Assembly (NCBI RefSeq): GCF_003314995.1
Contig: NZ_QNRH01000005.1
Span: forward strand, 192,353 to 256,352
From: Pseudochrobactrum asaccharolyticum
Lineage (GTDB): Bacteria; Pseudomonadota; Alphaproteobacteria; Rhizobiales; Rhizobiaceae
DNA: 64,000 nucleotides
Direction: 5' to 3'
In this document: one piece after another, positions 9,749 through 18,378 of the stretch
Numbering within the stretch: position 1 is the first letter of the stretch
Layout: each line of letters opens with the position of its first letter
The notes under the pieces: generated by a model
The model's database searches: none
What the model saw: the letters and a program-made list of their open reading frames with translations, nothing else
Told to the model about the DNA's origin: nothing
Translations under genes and position numbers: made by a program

Positions 9749-10591
9749 ATGGCTGCATCTGTCTCAAGCCCTCAGAACTCCCCTGCTCCGATGCGTCTTG
9801 TTGTTACCGGCGCCTCAGGCCGTATGGGAAAAGCACTTATTCGCGGAATTGCCGATAATCCGGCAACTGTACTGTCCGGCGCCATTGTTCGTGAAGGTTC
9901 TCCGCTGATCGGGCAAGATGCCGGTGAGATGGCAGGTACGGGTAAAAACGGCGTACTGCTTTCTGCCGATCCGCTACCGGTTTTTGCAGAAGCCGAAGGT
10001 GTGCTGGATTTCACTACGCCGGCCACGACACTGATCTATGCAGCCTTGGCCGCACAAGCACGTATCGTTCATGTCATCGGCACCACCGGATGCTCCGAAG
10101 AAGATGAAGAAAAAATCCGTGCCGCTGCCCGCCATGCAACCATTATCAAGTCCGGCAATATGAGCCTGGGTGTTAATCTGCTTTCGGCTTTGGTGGAACA
10201 GGCGGCCCGAGCTTTGCCGCCTTCTGCTTTCGACATTGAAATCCTTGAAATGCACCATAAGCATAAGGTGGACGCACCTTCCGGCACAGCACTGCTGCTT
10301 GGTGAAGCAGCCGCTGAGGGGCGCAATATCAATCTCAGCGATCACAGTGTTCGTGTCCGCGACGGCCATACCGGCGCACGCGAAGACGGCACAATCGGTT
10401 TTGCAACTTTGCGCGGCGGCTCTGTCATCGGCGAACATTCAGTGATGTTTGCAGGCGTATCCGAAAGGATCACCCTCACCCATCAGGCACAGGATCGTTC
10501 CGTATTCGCAGAAGGTGCTGTTGCAGCCGGTCTCTGGGCGCGCGGTAAAAAGCCTGGTCTTTATTCCATGCGCGATGTACTCGGCCTCTGA
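9749..10591 (+). CDS. dapB: 4-hydroxy-tetrahydrodipicolinate reductase DapB
   Basis: Reduces 4-hydroxy-tetrahydrodipicolinate to tetrahydrodipicolinate with NAD(P)H in the lysine/meso-DAP pathway. The 280 residues contain the nucleotide loop [12 protein letters not shown], the GTTG motif ([11 protein letters not shown]) and the substrate motif [16 protein letters not shown] with the catalytic His and Lys. A short extension ([14 protein letters not shown]) precedes the fold; a start at the later ATG (MRLVVTG) is possible. It begins four bases after the exporter gene, and a Rhizobiales-type repeat follows nine bases downstream. Confidence 0.95.
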   Translation: MAASVSSPQNSPAPMRLVVTGASGRMGKALIRGIADNPATVLSGAIVREGSPLIGQDAGEMAGTGKNGVLLSADPLPVFAEAEGVLDFTTPATTLIYAALAAQARIVHVIGTTGCSEEDEEKIRAAARHATIIKSGNMSLGVNLLSALVEQAARALPPSAFDIEILEMHHKHKVDAPSGTALLLGEAAAEGRNINLSDHSVRVRDGHTGAREDGTIGFATLRGGSVIGEHSVMFAGVSERITLTHQAQDRSVFAEGAVAAGLWARGKKPGLYSMRDVLGL

Positions 10592-10600
10592 TCCCTCTTA

Positions 10601-10660
10601 TAGCATTTCCGGCAAAAGTGGGAACCGGTTTTGCATCGGATAATGCGTAAAAACAAATAG
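10601..10660 (+). repeat. Rhizobiales-type intergenic repeat with GCAAAA/TTTTGC hairpin
   Basis: The segment between dapB and gpmA contains GCAAAAGTGGGAACCGG followed by TTTTGC and ends TGCGTAAAAACAAA. This arrangement, with a GCAAAA/TTTTGC stem, is a frequent intergenic repeat in Rhizobium, Mesorhizobium and Brucella genomes as I recall. Only one copy is seen in this window, so the repeat status rests on recognition. Confidence 0.55.
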
Positions 10661-10787
10661 TTACAACGGTTTCAACGATTCAGCCTTAACTGGAACCGCT
10701 GTAAAATTTGTTTCCTGTACTGAACCACGATCTTATTCATAACCATTTCATAGTCCTTTCAGGATGTGTCTAACCGGAGATAATCTC

Positions 10788-11408
10788 ATGTCCCGTACCC
10801 TTGTTCTTGTCCGTCACGGTCAAAGCGAATGGAATCTCAAAAACCTGTTTACCGGCTGGCGTGATCCATCGCTTACCGAACAGGGCCATGCAGAAGCCAA
10901 AGCGGCCGGTCAGCGCCTGAAAGACGCCGGCCTGCAGTTTGATATTGCCTATACATCAGACCTCTCACGCGCGCAGATTACCTGCCAGCATATTCTTGAT
11001 CAGCTTGGTCAGTCTGATCTGCAGACCATCCGCAATGTAGCCTTGAATGAGCGTGACTATGGCGATCTCTCAGGGCTCAACAAAGATGATGCCCGTGCCA
11101 AATGGGGCGAAGAGCAGGTTCACATCTGGCGCCGTTCCTACGACGTGCCACCTCCGGGCGGTGAAAGCCTGCGCGATACCGGCGCACGCGTGTGGCCATA
11201 CTATCTGCACACCATTCAGCCACATGTATTGCGTGGTGAAAAAGTTCTGGTTGCCGCTCACGGCAACTCGCTGCGCGCGCTGATCATGGCTCTCGAAGGT
11301 CTGACCAGCGACGAAATCATCGCTCAGGAACTGAATACCGGTGTGCCGATTGTCTATGAACTCAATGCCGACAGCACAATTGCATCGAAAAAAGTTCTGA
11401 CTGCATAA
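10788..11408 (+). CDS. gpmA: 2,3-bisphosphoglycerate-dependent phosphoglycerate mutase
   Basis: Glycolytic enzyme of 206 residues that interconverts 3- and 2-phosphoglycerate through a phosphohistidine. The catalytic [10 protein letters not shown] lies near residues 6-15, ERDYGDLSG carries the acid/base Glu, and [10 protein letters not shown] carries the second His. The ATG at 10788 gives the standard N-terminus [11 protein letters not shown]; the in-frame ATG at 10764 would add eight atypical residues. The protein is shorter than the E. coli enzyme (250 residues), as in alphaproteobacterial forms. A strong terminator follows. Confidence 0.95.
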   Translation: MSRTLVLVRHGQSEWNLKNLFTGWRDPSLTEQGHAEAKAAGQRLKDAGLQFDIAYTSDLSRAQITCQHILDQLGQSDLQTIRNVALNERDYGDLSGLNKDDARAKWGEEQVHIWRRSYDVPPPGGESLRDTGARVWPYYLHTIQPHVLRGEKVLVAAHGNSLRALIMALEGLTSDEIIAQELNTGVPIVYELNADSTIASKKVLTA

Positions 11409-11435
11409 TATTAAGCGTTCAGCTGCACTCATTCC

Positions 11436-11467
11436 AAGCCGGATACATCTCTGTGTCCGGCTTTTTT
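11436..11467 (+). terminator. Rho-independent terminator of gpmA
   Basis: AAGCCGGATACA and TGTGTCCGGCTT pair over 12 bp with one G-U pair around a four-base loop, followed by a T run. It lies 27 bp after the gpmA stop. Confidence 0.9.
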
Positions 11468-11593
11468 CTTTGCTTCATGTGGAAAACAACACACGCGTAA
11501 GCTGTTGAAATGATTTTATTTTCCATCCTGAGACGAAAAAACAAAAAAACTTCAAAAAAATACAAATTTTCTGCAATTTTCGATGAAATGCCG

Positions 11594-11622
11594 TTGACAT
11601 GAATCACTCTGCCCTTTAAACG
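11594..11622 (+). promoter_or_regulatory. Probable sigma-70 type promoter of tRNA-Leu
   Basis: A perfect TTGACA at 11594-11599 is followed after 17 bases by TAAACG, a weak -10, ending 10 bp before the tRNA. Position and spacing fit a tRNA promoter. Confidence 0.6.
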
Positions 11623-11632
11623 GTCACTCAAC

Positions 11633-11719
11633 GCCCAGATGGCGGAATTGGTAGACGCACCAGCTTCAGGTGCTGGCGCTCGCAAGGGCGTGGAGGTTCG
11701 AGTCCTCTTCTGGGCACCA
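11633..11719 (+). tRNA. tRNA-Leu (anticodon CAG)
   Basis: An 87-nt tRNA with encoded CCA. Acceptor strands GCCCAGA and TCTGGGC pair. The D-arm begins GCGGAATTGGTAGACGC. The anticodon stem CCAGC/GCTGG encloses the loop TTCAGGT, giving anticodon CAG, which reads CUG. A long variable arm (CGCTCGCAAGGGCG) marks it as class II, and the T-arm is GGTTCGAGTCC. Confidence 0.97.
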
Positions 11720-11754
11720 TATAAAGACTGACTACCAAGGTCTTTAACAAAAAC

Positions 11755-11776
11755 ACCCGCGCAAGCGGGTTTTTTT
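11755..11776 (+). terminator. Rho-independent terminator after tRNA-Leu
   Basis: ACCCGC-GCAA-GCGGGT hairpin directly followed by a T run; it ends tRNA-Leu transcription 36 bp after the CCA. Confidence 0.85.
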
Positions 11777-11834
11777 GTATCTTCAGTTTAACACATCATT
11801 ATATCTCCCTTTTCCCCGTTTTCAGGATATGCGT

Positions 11835-12047
11835 ATGGATACCGTCGCTATTGATAATCGCAGTGAATTTGCACTCTGGGCTATTCAGCGCGCACAGGAA
11901 ATCGTCACCCAACAGGGGGCGGCACTTGCGATGGCTGCACGTGATATGAACGAAGCAGAACTGGCAAAAACCGCCTCCGAACTCGGCTCTGCTATTTCAG
12001 ATGCTCTGCTCGATGTGTTTGACGGCCTGATGCTGACTGAAGAATAA
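11835..12047 (+). CDS. Small acidic helical protein, function unknown
   Basis: Seventy residues starting MDTVAIDNRSEFALWAIQ, predicted to be mostly helical with many Ala, Glu and Asp. No signal peptide, membrane segment or known motif. AGGA at 11824-11827 is well placed for the ATG at 11835; an in-frame ATG at 11829 would add two residues. The even amphipathic composition and clean Shine-Dalgarno argue for a real gene, and the GGDEF gene downstream lies on the same strand. I do not recognise the family. Confidence 0.6.
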   Translation: MDTVAIDNRSEFALWAIQRAQEIVTQQGAALAMAARDMNEAELAKTASELGSAISDALLDVFDGLMLTEE

Positions 12048-12169
12048 GCGTATATACAAGCCATCATATTCAAGAATATGTCACTGCAACCCTGATTATT
12101 GGATTTTCTTTTAAGAAAGAGCAGTCTAATATTAGAGAATAATCTGAAAACAATCATGGAAAACGTTCT

Positions 12170-13291
12170 GTGCAGGAACCTGTTCCTGCGTTTTTAGGCA
12201 TGCCACCTTTCTCTTTCAGCAGAAATCTGGAACATATCTTGAATATTCAGAAAACACCTCATCCGTTTGAAGTTCCTGCCAATGAAGCTGAGCGCCTCGT
12301 CTCCGTTCGCAGCCTCCTGCCATCAGATCTGACTATTTCGGATGAGCTGAATATACTGACAACACTGGTTCAGGATGTTTTTCATGCAGCCTCCTGCTCC
12401 GTCACCATTATCGATGAAGACTGGCAGCGCATTGCCGCCACTTCCGGCATCAAGGCCGCAGACTGTCCGCGTGAAAAATCCGGCTGTACCCATGTCGTCT
12501 TTTCCGGTCAGCCATTAATTGTGCCGGATATGCGGCTCCATCCGGCTTTCCGCCAGCAGGACTATGTAACGGGTGAACCGGGCTTCCGCTTCTATGCCGG
12601 TTTCCCGCTGGCGATTGATGAAGGGCTGACATTAGGTGCGCTCTGCGTCATCGACACCAAGCCACGCGATTTCGACTCTCATCAATGTGCCGAAATGCGC
12701 AGCTTTGCCCAACTGGCCAGCGCGCTGCTCAGCCTGCAGCGCAAAAATACCATGCTGCAAAGCGATAAAGTTACGCTGCGAAAAAACGCGCTCACCGATC
12801 CCTTGACGCAGCTTTATAACCGTCGCGCCCTGAAAGAGCATGTCGCGCCGTTTTTACGTCAGCATACCGAGAGCAAACAATCAGCCGGTATTCTGCTGCT
12901 CGATATGGATAATTTCAAAACCATCAACGACACTTACGGTCACCCCGCCGGTGACCGCCTGCTGAAACAAGCCGCAGACAGAATACGTTCTGTCCTTGGA
13001 GCGGATGATATTCCTGTGCGCATCGGCGGTGATGAGTTTTGTGTCATTCTCCCCGCTGTCCAGAATGATACGGATTTGCAAATCATCGCTGACCGTATGG
13101 TTGAGGCTTTCCGGATGCCTTTTAAAATCAGCGGACACGATGTTTATTCCGCTGCCAGCATCGGAACATTACTGACACCGGAAGACGGTACAACCAGCGA
13201 ACAACTATCGCGTCATGCCGATAAAGCGCTGTATATGGCTAAGGCACGCGGCCGCAATTGTGCTGTCCGTTTTGACAAGTCGATGCTCTGA
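12170..13291 (+). CDS. GAF-domain diguanylate cyclase (GGDEF)
   Basis: A 373-residue soluble signalling protein. A GAF sensor domain (about residues 50-185; features include CTHVVFSGQPLIVPDMRLHP and FYAGFPL) precedes a GGDEF domain (about 200-368). The catalytic RIGGDEFCVIL motif is intact, and LLDMDNFKTINDTYGHPAGD is the metal and nucleotide region. It should make cyclic di-GMP under control of a ligand or redox signal at the GAF domain. An inhibitory RxxD before the active site is not obvious. The start is GTG at 12170; an ATG at 12200 is an alternative, so the first ten residues are uncertain. Confidence 0.9.
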   Translation: MQEPVPAFLGMPPFSFSRNLEHILNIQKTPHPFEVPANEAERLVSVRSLLPSDLTISDELNILTTLVQDVFHAASCSVTIIDEDWQRIAATSGIKAADCPREKSGCTHVVFSGQPLIVPDMRLHPAFRQQDYVTGEPGFRFYAGFPLAIDEGLTLGALCVIDTKPRDFDSHQCAEMRSFAQLASALLSLQRKNTMLQSDKVTLRKNALTDPLTQLYNRRALKEHVAPFLRQHTESKQSAGILLLDMDNFKTINDTYGHPAGDRLLKQAADRIRSVLGADDIPVRIGGDEFCVILPAVQNDTDLQIIADRMVEAFRMPFKISGHDVYSAASIGTLLTPEDGTTSEQLSRHADKALYMAKARGRNCAVRFDKSML

Positions 13292-13422
13292 AAACCACGA
13301 ATATCGGCCTTGATGTTGCTCCGCAGCCATCGAAACCCTATATATACGGTTACGGCCGGTATTTTTAATAACCGGCCAGGTTTCAGACCTGCATAAAGAC
13401 CGCCGCAATAAGGAAACGACGC

Positions 13423-14274
13423 TTGCGTAAAACATTGCATGACAGGAAACTTCCCCAGACTGTTCTGAAAGCGATACGCAACCGGCGCGGCTACCGCCCT
13501 CTGGCAGATAATAATCCCAGCGGCGATACAGTCATTGCCTCCTATAATGTGCATAAATGTATCGGCATCGATAAGAAATTTGATCCCGAACGCACTGCTC
13601 AGGTCATTTCCGAGCTCAATGCGGATATCATCGCCATTCAGGAAGCTGACAAACGCTTTGGCGAGCGCAAAGGTCTGCTCAACCTGCAAAATCTTGAGCG
13701 TGACAGCGGTCTGGTACCTGTACCGATCCAAACCATGTCTCCGGATGGTCATGGCTGGCACGGTAACCTCCTGCTGTTCCGGCAGGGGCTGGTGCGCGAC
13801 ATTCACCAGCTGAAATTGCCCGGTGTTGAACCACGCGGCGCAGTCGTTGCCGATATCGATCTGGAAGACGGCCCATTACGCATTATCGCCGCGCATTTCG
13901 GCCTGCTGAAACATTCCCGTTCACGGCAGGCAGAAACCCTGCTCTCGATGATCCGTGAGGATAATGAGCGCCCGACGATTCTGATTGGCGACCTCAATGA
14001 ATGGCGCGTTGGCAAAGGCTCTTCTCTGGCCAATTTGCAACCGGTGTTCAATCTGACAGCAGGTGCTGTACCGAGTTTTCCGTCCCGCTTCCCTGTTCTG
14101 GCACTCGACCGCATTCTCAGCCGTCCGCAGCAGCTTGTGACCTCCGTAGAGGTTCACAACACGCCGCTGGCACGCCTCGCCTCAGATCACCTGCCGATCA
14201 AAGCACATCTTGATCTCAAGGCGTTGGAAAGCCGTGAAGCCGAACAAGACGAGCCGCTCTCCGCCTACAGATAA
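13423..14274 (+). CDS. Endonuclease/exonuclease/phosphatase (EEP) family protein
   Basis: A 283-residue DNase I/inositol-phosphatase-fold hydrolase. Visible motifs: SYNVHKC near residue 39, IQEAD with the metal-binding Glu, AAHFGL, GDLNEW with catalytic Asp and Asn, and SDHLPI with the terminal Asp-His pair. The start is a TTG with a good AAGGAAA Shine-Dalgarno about ten bases upstream. No signal peptide is evident. It overlaps the 3' end of the convergent cardiolipin synthase gene by ten bases. Relatives act on nucleic acids, phospholipid headgroups or inositol phosphates; adjacency to a phospholipase-D-type gene hints at a lipid role but does not prove it. Confidence 0.85.
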   Translation: MRKTLHDRKLPQTVLKAIRNRRGYRPLADNNPSGDTVIASYNVHKCIGIDKKFDPERTAQVISELNADIIAIQEADKRFGERKGLLNLQNLERDSGLVPVPIQTMSPDGHGWHGNLLLFRQGLVRDIHQLKLPGVEPRGAVVADIDLEDGPLRIIAAHFGLLKHSRSRQAETLLSMIREDNERPTILIGDLNEWRVGKGSSLANLQPVFNLTAGAVPSFPSRFPVLALDRILSRPQQLVTSVEVHNTPLARLASDHLPIKAHLDLKALESREAEQDEPLSAYR

Positions 14275-15737
14275 GGAGATCCCAGCCAGACAATTCGCTC
14301 CAGTAGGCGGCGAGAAAACGGCCGCTTTTTCAACTCGGCCAGTTTGACGCTCGTGCCGGTTGCCACATATTGATCAATGCGCTTTGAAAGTGCCGCAGCC
14401 GTTTTAGCGTCATAGACTTCCAGATCAATCTCGAAATTCAGTCGCAAGGAACGCGGATCGAGATTACTGGATCCGACATAAGCCCAGACATCATCCACAC
14501 TCATCAGTTTTGAATGATTGAAAGCACCTTTTGCCCGCCAGATACGACAACCGTCTTTGAGCAACTGATCAAACTGCGCCGTCATTGCCATATCAACCAG
14601 CACCAGATTATTCTGCGCTGGCACCACAATATCAACGGTCACACCACGCCGTGCTGCTGTCACCAGCGCACTGACCAGCTCGCGATCCGGCAGCAGATAA
14701 GGTGTCATAATGCGGATATGCTTTTCCGCCACGGAAAAAGCGCCCATCATGATTTTATGATTGGTTTCAAGGCTCTTATCCGGCCCTGAAGGCACAGCAC
14801 GTACCAACAGCCCTTCACCCGGATGGAAGGCAGGCGGCGTTACCGCCCATGCAATACCACTCAGATGCTCATCCGTCGTGAAGCGCCAGTCTTCGGATGC
14901 AGTGTTAAAAATATCGGTGACAACCGGCCCTGTCAGGCGAAAATGCGTATCCTGCGCTGCATGGTCCTGAGCGAATTCTTTTGTAAATCCCGCACGGATA
15001 TTCATGCCGCCTGTAAAGGCAATTTCACCGTCAATAATCAGGATTTTACGGTGGGTACGCAAATTTGCATAAGGCAGTCGCAAGCCCATAATCAGCTGGC
15101 CGTTAAAAACTTCCGCACGCACGGTTTTGGAACGCAGCAACCCGACAATGCTCGGCGTTGAGTAACGCGCACCAACCGCGTCGACCAGTACCCGCACTTC
15201 CACACCACGGATTACCGCCTTGCCAAGCGCATCGGCAAATTTCTTACCGATCTCGTCATTATCAAAAATATAGGTTTCCAGCAAAATACTGCGTTTGGCC
15301 TGACCAATCGCTTCCAGCATTGCGGCATAGGCAATATCGCCACTTTGCAGAACCTCGATACTGTTACCCGAGGTCAGATTACAACGACTGACGACATCAC
15401 CCAGCCGTTTCATGGCGATAAAATTATTACCGCTGACATCACGCACCTGATCCGGTGAAGCATCATAATGTGACAGATGATAAAGCTCGATATCGGTCAT
15501 ACCATCACGCTGAACGGTCAGCGAAGACCGCCGCATGCGGTTCACACCGGCAATGGCATAGACCAGCGCCCCGATAAACGGGGAAAGCATGATAACGCCG
15601 ACCCAGCCCAGTGCTGAACGCACCTCTTCTTTGGTCATGGTGGCGTGAATAGCTGCAACCGCGCCGATAATCAGCGACGATCCGAGCACGATATGCGGCC
15701 AGTAGACCGGCCAGTATGAAATCAGCGTGTCAAACAT
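14265..15737 (-). CDS. cls: Cardiolipin synthase / phospholipase D family protein
   Basis: A 490-residue inner-membrane enzyme of the phospholipase D superfamily, probably joining two phosphatidylglycerol molecules to give cardiolipin and glycerol. Two N-terminal transmembrane helices (about residues 10-32 and 40-62) precede two HxKxxxxD motifs: HRKILIIDGE and HSKLMSVDD, each followed by the typical GG or GSSN segment. Length and order match bacterial Cls. It converges on the EEP gene with a ten-base overlap of 3' ends. Confidence 0.9.
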   Translation of the reverse strand: MFDTLISYWPVYWPHIVLGSSLIIGAVAAIHATMTKEEVRSALGWVGVIMLSPFIGALVYAIAGVNRMRRSSLTVQRDGMTDIELYHLSHYDASPDQVRDVSGNNFIAMKRLGDVVSRCNLTSGNSIEVLQSGDIAYAAMLEAIGQAKRSILLETYIFDNDEIGKKFADALGKAVIRGVEVRVLVDAVGARYSTPSIVGLLRSKTVRAEVFNGQLIMGLRLPYANLRTHRKILIIDGEIAFTGGMNIRAGFTKEFAQDHAAQDTHFRLTGPVVTDIFNTASEDWRFTTDEHLSGIAWAVTPPAFHPGEGLLVRAVPSGPDKSLETNHKIMMGAFSVAEKHIRIMTPYLLPDRELVSALVTAARRGVTVDIVVPAQNNLVLVDMAMTAQFDQLLKDGCRIWRAKGAFNHSKLMSVDDVWAYVGSSNLDPRSLRLNFEIDLEVYDAKTAAALSKRIDQYVATGTSVKLAELKKRPFSRRLLERIVWLGSPYL

Positions 15738-15991
15738 GCGCGCAAATTATCAGCAATCATGAGGCTTTGGCAAAAGAATTTCATCATGATCATGCACTCT
15801 GTGAAGAACACAATAAACACGCTCTGCACACATCGGCAACGGCCATCATTCCCGCAACACAAGCAGATTTAAAACAGCATTATTTGAATATAGAAAGCCA
15901 ATATCACATTATAATCATTTGAATTTTGCAATAAATTTAATATGATCATCTTTTAATAGAAGCATATTACTTCACCAACAGGATAACAAAC

Positions 15992-16561
15992 ATGTCTTTA
16001 TCATCAGGTATTAAAACCCCTGCACAAGCCATCAGCTCCCTGACCAACAAATGGGGCTGGTTCATTGTTCTGGGTATTCTCATGCTGATGCTCGGCGGCA
16101 TTGCTTTCGGTAATCTGCTTTTTGCAACCGTTGCATCAGTTTATTATGTCGGCATTACCATCCTGATTGCCGGTATTGTTCAGATCATCCACGCATTCAG
16201 TGTACAGACATGGAAAAGCTTCTTCTTCTGGATGATCAGCGGTGCGCTTTACGCTGCTGCCGGTGTTCTGACCTTTCTTAACCCGTTCCTTGCTTCCAGC
16301 ATTATCACAATCTTCATCGCCGCCGCCCTGCTCGGCTCCGGTGTTTTCCGCATGTGGGTCGCTTTCCAGAGCCGCAGCGTTAAAGGCTGGGGCTGGATGT
16401 TCGTTGGTGGCCTGATCACGGCTCTGGCCGGTATTGTTATTGCCATCGGCTGGCCGGTAAACAGCCTGTGGATCCTCGGCATGTTCCTTGCCATTGATCT
16501 CGTGTTCCAGGGCTGGGCAATGATTGCACTGGGCTTTGGTCTCAAGACCATGCGCGGCTGA
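15992..16561 (+). CDS. HdeD-family (DUF308) membrane protein
   Basis: A 189-residue integral membrane protein with about six hydrophobic helices in three hairpins, the DUF308/HdeD architecture. Starts MSLSSGIKTPAQAI with AGGATAA upstream; helices begin near WFIVLGILMLMLGG. HdeD of E. coli is linked to acid resistance at high cell density; a stress role here is inference only. The 254 bp upstream are AT-rich and hold no gene. A strong terminator follows. Confidence 0.85.
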   Translation: MSLSSGIKTPAQAISSLTNKWGWFIVLGILMLMLGGIAFGNLLFATVASVYYVGITILIAGIVQIIHAFSVQTWKSFFFWMISGALYAAAGVLTFLNPFLASSIITIFIAAALLGSGVFRMWVAFQSRSVKGWGWMFVGGLITALAGIVIAIGWPVNSLWILGMFLAIDLVFQGWAMIALGFGLKTMRG

Positions 16562-16575
16562 TAAAATCTTTTCTG

Positions 16576-16617
16576 AAAAGGGCGTTTTCTGCTTTAAACG
16601 GCAGAAAACACCCTTTT
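16576..16617 (+). terminator. Terminator of the hdeD-like gene
   Basis: AAAAGGGCGTTTTCTGC pairs with GCAGAAAACACCCTTTT, 17 bp with one C-A mismatch, loop about eight bases. The A/T flanks make it usable on either strand. Confidence 0.85.
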
Positions 16618-16694
16618 GCATTTCAGGTCGACGAAACAGCCTGAGGCTGCTAAAGCATGTCGCACCTATTCAATCAATATTATCCGAGCTCTTT

Positions 16695-18284
16695 ATGCCT
16701 GAACAAACGACCCCCGCCTCGCATCGTCGCACATTCGCGATCATTGCGCATCCGGACGCCGGTAAAACCACGCTGACTGAAAAGCTGCTGCTTTTCGGTG
16801 GTGCTATTCAGCTTGCCGGTGAAGTTAAGGCCAAAAAAGACCGCATCCAGACCCGTTCCGACTGGATGAATATCGAGCGTGATCGCGGTATTTCCGTTGT
16901 CACCTCGGTGATGACCTTTGAATATAAAGACTGCATCTTCAACCTGCTGGATACACCGGGTCACGAAGACTTTGCCGATGACACCTATCGCACGCTGACA
17001 GCCGTTGACAGTGCCGTCATGGTTATTGATGCCGCCAAAGGTATTGAGCCACGGACGTTGAAACTGTTTGAAGTCTGCCGTATGCGTGACATTCCGATTG
17101 TCACTTTCATCAATAAGATGGACCGTGAAGCCCGCGACCCGTTTGAAATTCTCGACGAGATCGAAGAAAAGCTGGCGCTGGATACAGCACCGATTACATG
17201 GCCGATCGGCTCCGGCAAGAGCTTTGCCGGCACTTATGATCTGCACAACAACACCATCCGCCGTCAGGATGCGGAAGAGCAGCCGACACCGGTCAGCGGC
17301 CCTGATGATGCGCTGGCTGCCGGTCTGTTGCCGGAAAATGAACGTGAAAACTTCATTGAAAGCGTGGAAATGGCGCGCGGCGTCTGCCGTGAGTTTGACC
17401 TGCAATCTTTCCGTGAAGGTCATCTGACACCGGTCTATTTCGGCTCTGCGCTGAAGAAATTCGGTGTGCGCGACCTGATTGAAGCATTCTGTGATTTCGG
17501 CCCGAGCCCGCGTGCACAGGAAGCCGATACCCGCCGCGTCGAAGCTGATGAAGAAAAAATGACCGGCTTCGTGTTCAAAATTCAGGCGAATATGGACCCG
17601 AACCATCGTGACCGTATTGCCTTCCTGCGTGTTTGCTCCGGTAAATTGTCCCGCGGCATGAAAGCCAAGCTGGTACGTACCGGCAAACCAATGAGCCTTT
17701 CTGCCCCGCAATTCTTCTTTGCCCGCTCCCGTCAAATTGCTGATGAGGCATATGCTGGTGACGTGGTTGGTATTCCGAACCACGGTACTTTGCGCATCGG
17801 CGACACACTGACAGAGGGTGAAGACCTGCTGTTCCGCGGTGTACCGAACTTCGCGCCGGAAATCCTGCGCCGTGTTCGTCTTGACGATGCGATGAAGGCC
17901 AAGAAACTGCGCGAAGCACTGCAGCAAATGGCTGAAGAAGGCGTGGTACAGCTGTTCCTGCCGGATGACGGCTCTCCGGCGATTGTCGGCGTGGTTGGTG
18001 CGCTGCAGATCGACGTTCTGACCGAGCGCCTCAAGATCGAATATTCGCTGCCGGTTGGCTTTGAAATGTCGCGCTTCAGCCTGTGCCGCTGGATTTCTTC
18101 CGATGATCCGGCAGAACTGAACCGCTTCATCACGACCCATCGTGCTGATATTGCGCATGATCTGGATAATGACCCGGTTTATCTGACACCGAATGCATTC
18201 TCGCTGAACTATGAAGCAGAACGCTGGAAGGCCATTAAGTTTGCCGCGATCAAAGATTATCAGGTTCGCGACATCAAGAAATAA
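16695..18284 (+). CDS. prfC: Peptide chain release factor 3
   Basis: A 529-residue translational GTPase that removes RF1 or RF2 from the ribosome after termination. G-domain motifs: AHPDAGKTTL (P-loop), DTPGHEDF (G3) and NKMDRE (G4), followed by EF-G-like domains. The ATG at 16695 gives the normal start MPEQTTPASHRRTFAIIAHPDAG; the open frame extends 171 bases upstream through the terminator, which is not coding. A 588-codon open frame on the opposite strand is a shadow of this gene. Confidence 0.96.
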   Translation: MPEQTTPASHRRTFAIIAHPDAGKTTLTEKLLLFGGAIQLAGEVKAKKDRIQTRSDWMNIERDRGISVVTSVMTFEYKDCIFNLLDTPGHEDFADDTYRTLTAVDSAVMVIDAAKGIEPRTLKLFEVCRMRDIPIVTFINKMDREARDPFEILDEIEEKLALDTAPITWPIGSGKSFAGTYDLHNNTIRRQDAEEQPTPVSGPDDALAAGLLPENERENFIESVEMARGVCREFDLQSFREGHLTPVYFGSALKKFGVRDLIEAFCDFGPSPRAQEADTRRVEADEEKMTGFVFKIQANMDPNHRDRIAFLRVCSGKLSRGMKAKLVRTGKPMSLSAPQFFFARSRQIADEAYAGDVVGIPNHGTLRIGDTLTEGEDLLFRGVPNFAPEILRRVRLDDAMKAKKLREALQQMAEEGVVQLFLPDDGSPAIVGVVGALQIDVLTERLKIEYSLPVGFEMSRFSLCRWISSDDPAELNRFITTHRADIAHDLDNDPVYLTPNAFSLNYEAERWKAIKFAAIKDYQVRDIKK

Positions 18285-18291
18285 ATGAGTT

Positions 18292-18351
18292 CCGCGCAAC
18301 CGGGTTCTGTTGTCATCTTCTGCGGATGATCTGACAGAACCGGTTACGCGG
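18292..18351. terminator. Long imperfect hairpin between convergent prfC and amtB
   Basis: CCGCG, AACCGG and TTCTGT on the left pair with ACAGAA, CCGGTT and CGCGG on the right, with a TCATC/GATGA upper stem. The whole folds as a long interrupted hairpin just past the prfC stop. No U-tract follows on either strand, so termination would not be classical; it may protect the 3' ends. Confidence 0.5.
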
Positions 18352-18378
18352 CAGCCCCTCGGCGGCTGAACTTTTATC

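Noticed and set aside
15716..15922. 68-codon frame between cls and the hdeD-like gene
   Set aside because: It begins inside cls, has no ribosome-binding site and no features.
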